In this document: piece after piece, positions 55,281 through 64,000 of the stretch
Numbering within the stretch: the stretch's first letter is position 1
Layout of the letters: each line of letters starts with the position of its first letter
Assembly: GCA_030248215.1 (NCBI GenBank)
Contig: JASANG010002859.1
Coordinates: forward strand, 124,001 to 188,000
DNA from: Enoplolaimus lenunculus
Lineage: Eukaryota > Nematoda > Enoplea > Enoplida > Thoracostomopsidae
DNA: 64,000 bases
Reading direction: 5' to 3'
Position numbers and translations under genes: made by a program
Notes under the pieces: generated by a model
The model's input: the letters and a program-made list of their open reading frames with translations, nothing else
Told to the model about the DNA's origin: nothing
Database searches by the model: none

Positions 55281-55509
55281 CGATCGACTACCTGCTGGAA
55301 TGCGAACGTGTTCTTTAACGTTCGGGTCGCAGTCCCACGACCCGGCCCAGCTCCGTCTACAAGGCCGCCAACCGTCAACCAGGCCATCTTCAGCTTCCAC
55401 ATCAAGCCTGGTAAGCGATGTCTTCCATAAACAGTTCGAATTGTGAAATTGACCAGAACTCGTGTCACAGTTACAGTTTGGTGAATTTTGGCAAAGTTTG
55501 AGAGTTGGC
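55281..55509 (-). CDS. Gene 2 exon: MAM-like unit 1, end (TLKLC...CLW)
   Basis: Acceptor AATTTTTAG, donor TCG-GTGAGT, phase 2 in and 0 out, 76 codons after the split one. It encodes PTLKLCQNSPNCNCDTSSG, NSNCLWKTSLTRLD, VDGWRPCRRSW and HVRIPAGSRS. It is paralogous to exon 51879-52122. The fold is not certain. A family C MITE ends 15 bases after the donor. Confidence 0.75.
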
Positions 55510-55689
55510 CTAAAAATTATTGCACCAAAATAAGACAATATACAACATCAAGTGATATTTACGAAAAAAGTTGCGAATTCGGTAATTATACAAAATTGAA
55601 CAACGTGGCACAAAGCCAGTTCAAGCGTTTTATAGAGTTGATTTCAATTGACCAGAAGTAAATAAAACTACGGAAAAAATATTACAGTC

Positions 55690-55770
55690 CGGATCCGAGT
55701 GACGAGGATGGCACCGTCGGCAAAGGGCAAACAAACATCAGTCTTCCCTCCGCTTATTCGGGTCACGACT
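55690..55770. repeat. Family F fragment
   Basis: ATCAGTCTTCCCTCCGC then TTATTCGGGTCACGAC; one end only. Confidence 0.55.
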
Positions 55771-55935
55771 GTTGCCAGATCAACAAGCTAACGATGAGCA
55801 TAATAATTTAAAACGGATATGATGTTCATTTCATGACTTATAAACGGGACAAAAAGGGTGGGAGCAAAAAACTTTATGGGGTCGAAACCCATCCCTACCC
55901 CCTCCACTGAACAACAACCTGTAGATCTGTGTTAC

Positions 55936-56056
55936 CCTGGTGAAGATAGCTTGAATTTAAACGTCAATACATAATTGTTAGTCGTATCGGTAAACGGTAC
56001 ACCAAGTACGGCGCTGTCTTGTTCGTTTCGGCTACGGGCTTCAAGTGAGCTTTGAT
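55936..56056 (-). CDS. Gene 2 exon: MAM-like unit 1, middle (LTFKFKL)
   Basis: Acceptor TTTATTTCAG, donor CCAGG-GTAACA, phase 1 in and 2 out. It encodes SSLEARSRNEQDSAVLGVPF and then TDTTNNYVLTFKFKLSSPG. The alternating hydrophobic strand resembles the central MAM strand (xLxFxYxxxG). Exon 52867-52996 is its paralogue. It exactly bridges phase 1 of the previous exon and phase 2 of the next. Confidence 0.65.
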
Positions 56057-56384
56057 CTGAAATAAATGCGCAATAAAGCAAACTAAGGGCTTTCGTATAT
56101 TTTTAAACGCGCGTTTAAGGTTAAGGCGTCGGCTCAGACTTAACCCAAAGGCTTTAGGGTTAGGCATAGAAAAACTTGCCTCTTAACCTAAGCCTAAGCT
56201 TAAGTGTTGGAGACAGCGTACAGAAACCGAAGTAATTGCTGTCTTAATTGTGATGTCATAATCTAAGCATCAGCTTACAAGTTGGTCGTATGAATATTTG
56301 AGTATGAAAAGTTAAAACTTGCAAAAGTGAAATAAAATAATAATAAGAATAAGAATAACAATAATAATAATAATAATAATACTG

Positions 56385-56820
56385 CATTTAAGCAAATATT
56401 TCTTAAAAATTCTGCATTAGATTGAAATTCCTTAAAATTTCTGCATTTAAGATGAAATTCCTTAAAAATTCTGCATTTAAGTTGAAATTCGTTTAAAATT
56501 CTGCATTTAAGTTGAAATTCCTTAAAAATTCTGCATTTAAGTTGAAATTCCTTAAAAATTTTGCATTTAAGTTGAAATTCCTTAAAATTTCTGCATTTAA
56601 GTTGAAATTCCTTAAAAATTCTGCATTTAAGTTGAAATCTCCTAAAAATTCTGCATTTAAGTTGAAATTCCTTAAAAATTCTGCATTTAAGTTGAAATTC
56701 CTTAAAAATTCTGCATTTAAGTGGAAATTCCTTAAAAATTCTGCATTTAAGTTGAAATCCCTTAAAAATTCTGCATTTAAGTTAAAATTTGTTAAAAATT
56801 CAACATTAATTTGAAATTCC
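56385..56820. repeat. 30-bp minisatellite
   Basis: About 14 units of CTTAAAAATTCTGCATTTAAG plus TTGAAATTC. Because 30 is a multiple of 3, long repetitive open frames appear on both strands; they are not genes. It lies in a gene 2 intron, next to an AATAAT microsatellite (56337-56382). Confidence 0.9.
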
Positions 56821-56897
56821 TTGTTACAGCGTACATTCAATAGAAAGGAAAGAAAAAGTTCTTGTATTTTCAACAATTTCTAATGTTTTGAGAGTAC

Positions 56898-57042
56898 AGG
56901 CCAGACCCTCAGCCAGCTCACCGTGCTACGGGAGGGCTAAAAATTTTGAAGAGGGGCATATAAGAGTTTTCGTTGACTTACAAGCAAGGTTAATAATTTT
57001 CTAGGGGGGCTGAAATTTTTCCAGAGAGGGTTGAGCACTCCA
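56898..57042. repeat. Family H MITE (H4), partial
   Basis: GGCTAAAAATTTTGAAGAGG, GACTTACAAGCAAGG and GGGGGGCTGAAATTTTTCC. Confidence 0.6.
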
Positions 57043-57140
57043 CTCAAGAATATTAAATCTCACTGTCGCGTACTGAGAAATTTAAACTAAACTGGATCGC
57101 GACCGAAAACCAACTAAACCACTGAGCAAAGCTCTCGTAC

Positions 57141-57269
57141 CTGGTGATCTAAAAACTTGCTGACAGCATTTTCCGGTGAGACAAAGTGCGTTGTTCGCAC
57201 ATAATCCACTCTTACAATCACCAATGACAGTGTAATTCTTCGGACACAAAGGCGAATTGTTGGACAAAT
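57141..57269 (-). CDS. Gene 2 exon: small cysteine-rich module 2
   Basis: Acceptor AGTTTACAG, donor CCAG-GTACGA, phase 1-1, 43 codons. It encodes LCPKNYTVIGDCKSGLCANN, then ALCLTGKCCQQVFRSP. It matches the module at 58532 cysteine for cysteine (C-P, C-x3-L-C, C, G-K-C-C-x-Q-V-F). Confidence 0.75.
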
Positions 57270-57351
57270 CTGTAAACTTTAGGTGAAATTAGTTTCCCAC
57301 CATCGTTGGGTGGTGGCGTTTGTTTTCGCTGGCGGCAGTTTTAACAGACTT

Positions 57352-57759
57352 GCTGTAGTGACCCGAATAAGAGGGGGGCAATAAGAGGGGGGTCCCCATT
57401 TGAGTCGTAATCAATAGGAGTCCGTATCCCTAATAAGAGTCCGTAAGCGGATTTAACTCTAATTGTTGTGCATAAATGACTCCAGAACCAAATAATTCGA
57501 GTTTGAAACTTTAAAGCGTACTTAAATTTTTGAATGTACATTTCTAAGTATAACCTTGCAGTATTACACAACCTATTGACACAATACAAACAAACGTTTA
57601 ATTCAACGTATAGTTGCAATGCCGAAGACATATTTGTAACGAACAGTGGCAGAGGGCCGGTAGAAAATAAATAACAGTCCGTAACCGAATAACAAGGGGG
57701 GGCCCTATGGAGAGGCCAAATAAATATCAGTCCCCCACTCATATTCGAGACGCTACAGT
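57352..57759. repeat. Family F MITE (F4), complete
   Basis: Family F has ends ACTGTAGTGACCCGAATAAG and inverse, 408 bp here. The body has AGTCCGTAAGCGG, TTTAAAGCGTACTTAA and ATTACACAACCTATTGAC. Confidence 0.8.
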
Positions 57760-58121
57760 AAGCGAAACGAAAAAGTTACAATCTATATTATTAATGCTGT
57801 ATCGTTCCACATACGTATTTTAGGCATCGTTCCAGCACAAATGTAAAATATTACATAATTGGTTTGAAAAAGCATTAGTGTGTATAGGATTACTGATATC
57901 AGTCCAATTTTTGTCAGTGTAACCTATGCTTAATAAAACGTTGCTTTCGCTCCAACTTTAGTGTTCTTTTGTTGTAATTGAGATTTTGACCTGTCACTCA
58001 GCTTGCATGTCTCGAGTTTGTAAGGTTTGTGGTAGTGGATAGCTTTGAGCTGCTTATGAAGAATTCTGTCACGAACACTCAAGCTGCTGGCCAATTTGAG
58101 TGTTGCACATGTGTGTAACTA

Positions 58122-58341
58122 CACTGTAAAAAATGGGGAGTCAAATTGACTCTTTCGGAAACAGGCTTTTCCTGACTACACAAACTGAGTCAAAATTCGA
58201 TTCCGCCAGAGGCAAATTCGATTCATTGAATCGCTGAGTGAGTAGAATTTGACTCTGGCGGAGTCAAATTTGACTCAGTTTGTGTAGTCAGGAAAAGCCT
58301 ATTTCCAAGAGAGTCAATTTGAGTCCACATTTTTTAAAGTA
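58122..58341. repeat. Family D MITE (D4)
   Basis: CACTGTAAAAAATGGGGAG ... GAGTCCACATTTTTTAAAG; arms with GACTACACAAACTGAGTC. Confidence 0.8.
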
Positions 58342-58531
58342 GGTTTTTTCCCAACGAAAATTATTTGAATAATAATTAATGACAAATGTCGAAAATGTAG
58401 AAAAATCAAACATTACAATTAACCATTGTTCACACGAAACCTTTGTAATGCTGTGTAAAAAATTTTCGCTCGAGGGCCGCCTTCCGTACCATTCTCGTAT
58501 CGATAGATCTGGTTAAATTGTTAAAACTAAC

Positions 58532-58654
58532 CTAAATTGGTTGAAATATCAAAAAATACTTGGCGTTCGCAACACGTGCCGCTAACACATACAAAGCCAG
58601 GCTGGCAAAGGTTATTGATGCACCTGCCGGCTGATCGAACATTCCCAGGGCATT
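58532..58654 (-). CDS. Gene 2 exon: small cysteine-rich module 1
   Basis: Acceptor ATATTTAAAG, donor TTAG-GTTAGT, phase 1-1, 41 codons. It encodes ECPGNVRSAGRCINNLCQPG and then FVCVSGTCCERQ. C-P...C-x3-L-C...C...G-x-C-C resembles EB or lustrin-like cysteine modules of invertebrate secreted proteins. The exon at 57141-57269 is its paralogue. Confidence 0.65.
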   Translation of the reverse strand, partial: NALGMFDQPAGASITFASLALYVLAARVANAKYFLIFQPI

Positions 58655-58881
58655 CTTTAAATATGAATAAAAAATAATTAAATAAAGCGTAAAATTATTG
58701 ATATTCAAACTTTCAAAATATATTTAAATTTACTCTGAGCATAGGATAACGCATTCGAATTGAACCGGATAAATCTGCCACTGGCCTAAGAATAAGGTAA
58801 AATAGTCGTTTCCAAACGCTGCGTGTCACTGTATTTTATATTCCGTGAAAGCCAATACCGCGAACTACTAGCATCCATCTA

Positions 58882-59055
58882 CAGTGGCGGATCCAGGATT
58901 TCAAAATGGGGGGGGGCAAAATTTCACAGGTAATAAACTTATTTTTTCACCCACACACAAACCACGAATTATTGCCATAAAATTGATATATAATTTTTGT
59001 CGAGATGCTGTTGGGGGGCAACGGCCGGGGTGGCCCCCCCATGGATCCGCCATTG
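58882..59055. repeat. Family G MITE (G4), uninterrupted
   Basis: CAGTGGCGGATCCAGGATTT ... ATGGATCCGCCATTG, 174 bp. It shows the family without a family F insertion. Confidence 0.8.
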
Positions 59056-59130
59056 TCCATCTGGTAATGTCTAAAGCTGTTCAAAAATATATTCACCACA
59101 GAGTCTAAAAATTAATCGTTTAAACCATAC

Positions 59131-59242
59131 CGGTTGTTACGTCATCGTCGCCGCTTGCGGATGACAATCGCCACAACCGGTTCCCAATGTTCCAATTGCA
59201 GTAGCCGTTCGAAAAGGCGCATGGAACCGATGTACATATATG
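59131..59242 (-). CDS. Gene 2 exon: MAM-like domain start
   Basis: Acceptor ACCTATTTAG, donor ACCG-GTATGG, phase 0 in and 1 out. It encodes SVPCAFSNGYCNWNIGNR followed by LWRLSSASGDDDVTTG. C-x-F-x-N-G-x-C-x-W and the following W resemble the first strand of MAM domains. Exons 53487-53610 and 50076-50190 share its phases. Confidence 0.6.
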
Positions 59243-59426
59243 CTAAATAGGTTAACATATCCCCTGATTATGGAACTCAAGTTTGATGTAAATTCGTTCG
59301 AACCAAGTTAGCTAATCTTCTACGGTTTTAAAATTGAAACTATAATCAGTATTTGGACCAGATTGTTTGTATGTTATGATGATACAACAAAGGTACAACG
59401 GTTTAGTAAGACGGTTGATGGTATAG

Positions 59427-59692
59427 CCTCCCCACACCCCATAATTAGGCTCCCCACACCCCATAATTAGGCTCCCCACACCACATTATTAGGCTCCCCT
59501 CACCCCATAATTAGGTGGTTCCCCACACCCCATAATTAGGCTCCCGACACCCCATAATTAGGCTTCCCACACCCCATAATTAGGCTTCCCACACCCCATA
59601 ATTAGGCTCCCCACAACCCATAATTAGGCTCCCCACACCCCATAATTAGGCTCCCCACACCCCATAATTAGGCTTCCCGCACCCCATAACCA
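59427..59692. repeat. 22-bp minisatellite
   Basis: About 12 units of CCCCACACCCCATAATTAGG plus CT, with small changes. Confidence 0.9.
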
Positions 59693-59858
59693 AGTTTGGG
59701 AAAAACTCATCCTATTCGTATACTTTTGTCTATACCTTTACCTAAACCTCAGCTTTAACCTAAGCCTTTGCATATGCCTTTACCGAAACCTAAGCCCAAG
59801 CCTAAGCCTAAGCCTTAACCTTCAAAGGGTACAGTTTGTTTCGTGACACCGGTCTTAC

Positions 59859-60055
59859 GTTCGGGTCAATTGCTGTACTGCTACACCCTGGCAAATTGCA
59901 AACGCTGGTTTGTTGAAATGGACCAACACAAGGTTTGCCACCTTCTTCGGCATACTGAACGACACGGCGTCCACGTAATTTGGTTCCGCCGGAACCACAA
60001 GTACGGCTGCACAAACTCCATCCGCTCCAGTCGCTAACTAAGCAAGGCTTTGGTT
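59859..60055 (-). CDS. Gene 2 exon: thrombospondin type 1 (TSP1) repeat
   Basis: Acceptor ACTTTTAG, donor AAC-GTAAGA, phase 1 in and 0 out. It encodes PCLVSDWSGWSLCSRTCGSG and later RGRRVVQYAEEGGKPCVG and VCNLPGC. W-x-x-W-x-x-C-S-x-T-C-G-x-G is the classic TSP1 core, with the two tryptophans that take C-mannose and a T that can take O-fucose. A complete single repeat. Confidence 0.85.
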
Positions 60056-60063
60056 CTAAAAGT

Positions 60064-60110
60064 TAAGCCTTATTCACACGTGCAAGTTCTCGCAGGAAAA
60101 ACTTGAAACG
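60064..60110. repeat. Family M end fragment
   Basis: GCCTTATTCACACGTGCAAG only, just upstream of the TSP1 exon acceptor. Confidence 0.55.
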
Positions 60111-60183
60111 TTCGAGTGTTAAACTGAACAACTAAAATATGAAAGTACTTAATAATTATTTGCTTTTCTGTTATAATTAATAT

Positions 60184-60375
60184 GGCCCATGTATAGAACA
60201 GGGCCGGATCGTTTTCCGGAGGGGCTATAATAAAGTCAGTTTAAGCTTTAGACTATTTTTTTGCTTATGCTTAGGCTTTTAGGCATAGGCTTAGAAATAG
60301 ACTCATCCATACGCTTAGGCTTAGGCTTAGGAATATGCTTATACTACTGTTCCGGCCCTGTTCTATACATGGGCC
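60184..60375. repeat. Family A MITE (A19), inverted
   Basis: GGCCCATGTATAGAACAGGG ... CCCTGTTCTATACATGGGCC; 24 bp of perfect inverted ends. Confidence 0.9.
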
Positions 60376-60729
60376 ATTAATTTCATTAATAGCATATTAA
60401 TTGCCAGCTATTTTGATATTATTTATTTCCTAAATCGCTTGTACGTTAAGCCTAAACCTAATTCGTGATAATACAATAAAATAAATATTAGGGGGAAGAC
60501 TTTCACTTTCGTTGAAATTAGCTCAATTGCCGGGGGGGGGGGGGTGGAAAACAAGTAGCCAAAAAACTATACCTCAGTAACGAGTCATACTTTCTAGCAT
60601 TTTCACACGTATATCTGTCTTGCAAGCAGAAAATTGAAAATTATTTATAAGTTGTTTTTAGGAAACAGCGCCGTTACACGCTTTATCGCGCAGTAACTCG
60701 TAGAATTCATTATTAAAAATACTACTACT

Positions 60730-61170
60730 ACTGTAGTAACCCGAAATAAGAGGAGGGTGACTGATATTTATTTGGCCCCTCAAGAGGGTACCCCGTGTTA
60801 TTCGGTTACGGACTGATATTTATTTTAACCCACGCTCCGCCACCCTTCGTTACTGAGATATCCGGTAACGCAACTATCCGTTGAATTTAACGTTAATTTG
60901 TCTTGTATCAATAACTTGAGCCATAATGCATAGTTATACTTACGATTGTACTTTCAAAATTTAAGTATGCTTTAAACTTTCAAAGTCAAATTATTTGGTT
61001 CTGGGGTCATTTTTGCGCTACAATTAGGGATAACTGACATTTATTGACTCTAATTAGGGTTTAGGGACTCTGTCTGCTTACGGACTCTTATTAGGGATAC
61101 GGAGTCCTATTTATTGAGACTCAAAATGGGAACCCCCTCTTATTACTCCTGTTATTCGGGTCACTACAGT
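60730..61170. repeat. Family F MITE (F5), complete, inverted
   Basis: ACTGTAGTAACCCGAAATAAG ... TTATTCGGGTCACTACAGT, 441 bp, ending 44 bases from the PAN 1 exon. Confidence 0.85.
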
Positions 61171-61213
61171 ACTACTACTGGAATTTGTTACTTTTATCAC
61201 GACGCCAACGTAC

Positions 61214-61465
61214 CTTTAAAGCATTTATTCACACCATACATGCTGGTTCCTTTGAAAAAACATCGACTTGCTGAATGGTTACAGGTTGCCGAGTACAACA
61301 TGCATTGTTTCTGAAACGTACCATACTCATACGACCGACATCGTGGGTTATTGAAACAAAGCCGCTGACAGTCGACAACATTACCGGATACCAAATATCG
61401 ACTAAGAAACGGAAGCGGTTGATTCATTGACCGTTGTACAGGATTGTCAAAACAGTGCGAAATTT
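61214..61465 (-). CDS. Gene 2 exon: PAN/apple domain 1
   Basis: Acceptor CAATTTTTAG, donor AAAG-GTACGT, phase 1-1, 84 codons. It has SHCFDNPVQRSMNQ, then VVDCQRLCFNNPRCRSYEYG and QKQCMLYSATCNHSASRC. The C-x3-C-x5-C spacing around DCQRLC is a PAN/apple signature. The terminal exon at 48685 is its paralogue (same entry phase and cysteine plan). Confidence 0.8.
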
Positions 61466-61607
61466 CTAAAAATTGAAGAAAAGCCGAAAACAATTCATGC
61501 TAAATCAAAAGAACCGGAATTCTCAACTGTATGTAGCCCCACTTCAGCAGGGTAAATTTACTACACAAAAATTAGCCAAATTTTGAAGCTTACGATAGTT
61601 CAACGAT

Positions 61608-61837
61608 ACTGTAGTGACCGAAAAAGATGACAACTCACATAAACTTTATTACGTTCAGAGGAAAGATTAGCGGGCATGGCAATCAACAAAAAATGCTTCG
61701 GAGCAAGTGAGTTGTGCCCAAAAAATATATAAAAAACGATGTCGGGTCAAACTATTAACACAAAAGGTGAATTAAAAATAAATAACAGTCCGTAATCGAA
61801 TAAACAGGGGAGTAACCTCTGGGGGTCCCTACAGTAG
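61608..61837. repeat. Family F MITE (F6), short form
   Basis: ACTGTAGTGACCGAAAAAG ... GGGGGTCCCTACAGT; the centre differs from other copies. Confidence 0.65.
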
Positions 61838-62082
61838 GTAGGTGTTATACTTGAAATTACGGGCACTGATACTGATATTCAAATTACAGGCCTGAAACCT
61901 GAACATCGATAAAACAGATCACGTCTGTGGTGAACCATTCGCATGTTTCAAAAGGTCTGCGCCAATACCCAAATACAAACGTTGTTGTGACCCATGCTGC
62001 AGAAATACAAAGTTTATTTCATTACAAACAGCTTCAGACTACTTAGCTAATAAAAAGTAAATCTAAATATTTTAATTAATAC

Positions 62083-62210
62083 CTCTTATTGACCGAAATC
62101 GACCTTGAAAGCCTTCCATTGATTCGTCCGGATCGTACGACCGCATCAGAACGATAAACTGGTTAGTTTGTGATATGTAGCGTTGATTTGGAATTTCGTA
62201 GCCACAAAAT
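62083..62210 (-). CDS. Gene 2 exon: CUB domain, C-terminal part
   Basis: Acceptor GATTTTTAG, donor AGAG-GTATTA, phase 2 in and 1 out. It encodes FCGYEIPNQRYISQTNQF and then IVLMRSYDPDESMEGFQGRF. The pattern C-G-x-x-I-P...S..N...V..RS-x-D....GF-x-x-R/Y-F is typical of the second half of a CUB domain. The first half must lie upstream, beyond 63 kb or outside the window. Confidence 0.7.
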
Positions 62211-62278
62211 CTAAAAATCTGTCAAGCGTTATATTGATCCCAACGCTTTCGGGTAGTGTGCTCCCCAGGGTAATGCTA

Positions 62279-62429
62279 CTTTTAGGTCTGTAACCGTAGA
62301 TTAAACATATTCTTAAGTATTACAAACCTTGCCTAAGCCTGAACCTAAGCAGAAAAATAGCGTAAAATCTAACCCTGATAATTTGGAGTCCCACCCGGAA
62401 ATGGGATGACTCTAAAGGTAACACAAGCC
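62279..62429. repeat. Family B MITE (B6), degenerate
   Basis: ACTTTTAGGTCTGTAACCG ... GACTCTAAAGGTAACACAAG with CCTAAG words. Confidence 0.55.
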
Positions 62430-62689
62430 GTTCCCCTACAAACAGTTCAAACTACAAAAATTACTGCGGGCTGTTCGCCCCACGTCCAGTTTCTACTACA
62501 AAAATTACTGGAATAATGAAATAGGCTTGGACCTTGGGCTTAGGCTTGGGCTTAGCCTTAGACTTTGGAGTTCGAATTTTGGAAACTAATAAAGAGAAAT
62601 ATGGTTAGAAAGTTTTCCGTTGTATCAAATTAATACTTGAAATGAGCGAAAGTATGCCAGAATGTTTTTACTAAATTCATAATGGACAT

Positions 62690-63370
62690 GGCCCATGTAA
62701 ATATCAGGGCGGAACGTTTTTCTGTGGGACTACAAAGGGCTTTGGCTAAGGTTTAGGCTTAGGCATATGCTTAGGAATATGCTCATTATTACGCTTAGGA
62801 AAAGGTTTAGGCTTTGGCTTAGGAATAAACTTATTCTTACGCTTAGGCTTAGGTTTAGGCTTAGAAATAAACTCTTTCTTACGCTTAGCCTTAGGCTTAG
62901 GCTTAGGAATAAACTCATTCTTACGCTTTGGCTAAGGCTTAGGCTTAGGCATATGCTTAGGAATATGCTCATTATTACGCTTAGGAAACAGTTTAGGCTA
63001 AGGCTTAGGAATAAACATTCTTACGCTTAGGCTTAGGTTTAGGCTTAGACTTAAAAATAAACTCTTTCTTACGCTTAGGCTTAGGTTTAGGCTTAGGCTT
63101 AAAAATAAACTCTTTCTTACGCTTAGGCTTAGGTTTAGGCTTAGGCTTAAAAATAAACTCTTTCTTACGCTTAGGCTTAGGCGTTGGCTTAGGAATATGC
63201 TCATTATTACGCTTAGGAAAAGGTTTAGGCTTAGGCTTATTAATAAACTTATTCTTACGCTTAGGCTTAGGTTTAGGTTTAGGCTTAGAAATAAACTCTT
63301 ACGCTTAGAATTAGGCTTAGGCTTAGGCTTAGGTTTAGCAATATGCTTATAATACTCTTCCGCCTCACTT
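62690..63370. repeat. Family A MITE (A20) with expanded TTAGGC array
   Basis: Left end GGCCCATGTAAATATCAGG, then about 600 bases of TTAGGC-type hexamers in units of 45-60 bases split by ATAAACTCTTTCTTACGC or ATATGCTCATTATTACGC spacers. Worn right end (TACTCTTCCGCCTC). The long open frames here are repeat artefacts. Confidence 0.85.
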
Positions 63371-63715
63371 TTAACTATATTCTTGCAGCACCATACCTAT
63401 ATATCATAAAGGCGGAAAATTGAGCTTGTCAAAATACAATTATAATTATTAAATTATGCTTAAAAGACTTCTGATTAAAGTTGAAAATCGACTAACTTTG
63501 GCCCAGTATTCATCAGGTTGCCAGCGTATCGTAGTTCAACGTAATTCGCGTAACATAACGGAATTCGACTCGAAATAAACCCAAAAACAGTCCCGTTGAA
63601 TTCAAATTCAATTTTTAGATCATTTGAAGTCTAGAAACCGAACTCAAAAGCAAGTCAAAAAACGGTTCGTTTGAACTTAAAAGCCGCAGGCTAAATTTAC
63701 AATATTTATAAATTT

Positions 63716-64000
63716 GACCCGTGTATAGAGCAGGGCCGGAACAGTAGTATAAGCATATTCCTTAGCCTAAGCCTAAGCGTAAGCCTAAGCGTATGGATGA
63801 GCATATTCCTAAGCCTAAGCCTAAGCGTGAGCCTAAGCGTATAGATGAGCATATTCCTAAGCCTAAGCCTAAGCCTAAGCGTATATATGAGCATATTCCT
63901 AAGCCTAAGCCTAAGCCTAAGCCTAAGCGTATAGATGAGCATATTCCTAAGCCTAAGCGTAAGCCTAAGCGCATGGATGAGCCTATTCCTAAGCCTAAGC
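63716..64000. repeat. Family A MITE (A21), cut by the window end
   Basis: Left end GACCCGTGTATAGAGCAGGG, then CCTAAG hexamers in a 40-50 base higher-order unit with GATGAGCATATTCCTAAG spacers. Confidence 0.85.

Larger units (their letters stand above)
48685..62210 (-). other. Gene 2: secreted CUB-PAN-TSP1-MAM-like mosaic protein (13-exon gene model)
   Basis: On the minus strand 13 exons, read from 62210 down to 48685, join without a phase break (735 codons + stop). The order is CUB end, PAN/apple, TSP1, MAM-like start, two small cysteine-rich modules, two runs of MAM-like exons, and a second PAN. Such modules bind proteins or sugars outside cells, so a secreted or surface protein is expected. 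Its signal peptide would lie beyond the window. MAM is assigned only from patterns (C-x-F-x-N-G-x-C-x-W, LTF, TLKLC, CLW) and could be a different cysteine-rich fold. The exons also follow a regular phase plan (0-1, 1-2, 2-0), which implies unit duplication. Confidence 0.75.

Noticed and set aside
56493-56876. Open frames of 100-127 codons on both strands
   Set aside because: Artefact of a 30-base minisatellite whose unit is divisible by three.
58734-58828. Possible extra gene 2 exon (MAM-like: ADLSGSIRMRYPML)
   Set aside because: It enters in the right phase and looks like a MAM strand, but its only donor (AGA-GTAAAT) leaves in phase 0 while the next exon needs phase 1. Left out of the model pending transcripts.
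59427-59692. CRISPR-like regular repeats
   Set aside because: Head-to-tail 22-base units without spacers in an animal intron: a minisatellite.
61880-61990. Possible gene 2 exon between CUB and PAN 1 (FETCEWFTTD)
   Set aside because: Acceptor TTTCTGCAG is good, but no donor fits phase 1 and the CUB and PAN exons join without it.
62730-63942. Long leucine/arginine-rich open frames
   Set aside because: They are translations of TTAGGC hexamers. Codons repeat every two residues and both strands are open.
1-64000. Retroviral, LTR or Polinton-like elements
   Set aside because: No reverse transcriptase, integrase, capsid or long terminal repeat signature was seen; the repeats are short non-coding MITEs and SINE pieces.

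Overview
The window is nuclear DNA of an invertebrate animal: long introns, GT-AG splice sites, and dense families of short inverted-repeat transposons (MITEs). The phylum cannot be fixed from sequence alone. The (TTAGGC)n hexamer inside one MITE family is the telomere repeat of nematodes, but neither gene is diagnostic, so this is only a hint. No bacterial genes, CRISPR array, rRNA gene, intact tRNA gene or retrovirus-like element was seen.

Two multi-exon genes were assembled by hand by matching splice sites and codon phases. Gene 1 (+ strand, 1480-46390, 5' end probably outside the window) has 24 exons that join without a phase break into 2,160 codons plus a stop. It encodes a low-complexity, probably cytoskeletal protein. 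Its centre (exons 10, 12 and 13) carries two charged helical motifs like the C-terminal region shared by AKAP2 and MISP. Around this lie at least six copies of a 28-30 codon phase 1-1 module with core L-R-Q-x-F-E, most as single exons, and four of them are consecutive at 42.9-45.1 kb. Exons 4-6 and 15-19 are diverged copies of one another.

Gene 2 (- strand, 62210 down to 48685, 5' end outside the window) has 13 phase-compatible exons (735 codons plus a stop in the window). It encodes a secreted or cell-surface mosaic: CUB, PAN/apple, TSP1, a MAM-like start, two small cysteine-rich modules, repeated three-exon MAM-like units and a final PAN. The two genes converge, with 2.3 kb of repeats between their stops.

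The rest is introns packed with repeats. About a dozen MITE families (called A-P here) were defined from their inverted ends: A/B (GGCC...GGCC ends, TTAGGC-type body), C (CACTGTAAAT ends, GAGTTGA body), D (GAGTC palindrome), E (CTTAAG palindrome), F (ACTGTAGTGACCC), G (CAGTGGCGGATCC), H (GGCCCGTAGCC), I (CAGGGCCGGAGC), J (CAAGAGTG), K (inverted ends around a tRNA-like core), M (TTCACACGTGCAAG), N (CCCGTATTCTCAAATGTG), O (GGGTTGCGCTATG) and P (CAACCGGAGG). Several are nested. There are also four minisatellites, tRNA-derived SINE pieces and an array of duplicated 5' splice sites in gene 2.

Coordinates of splice junctions are inferred from consensus and phase, without transcript support. MITE ends are accurate to a few bases where both ends are intact.
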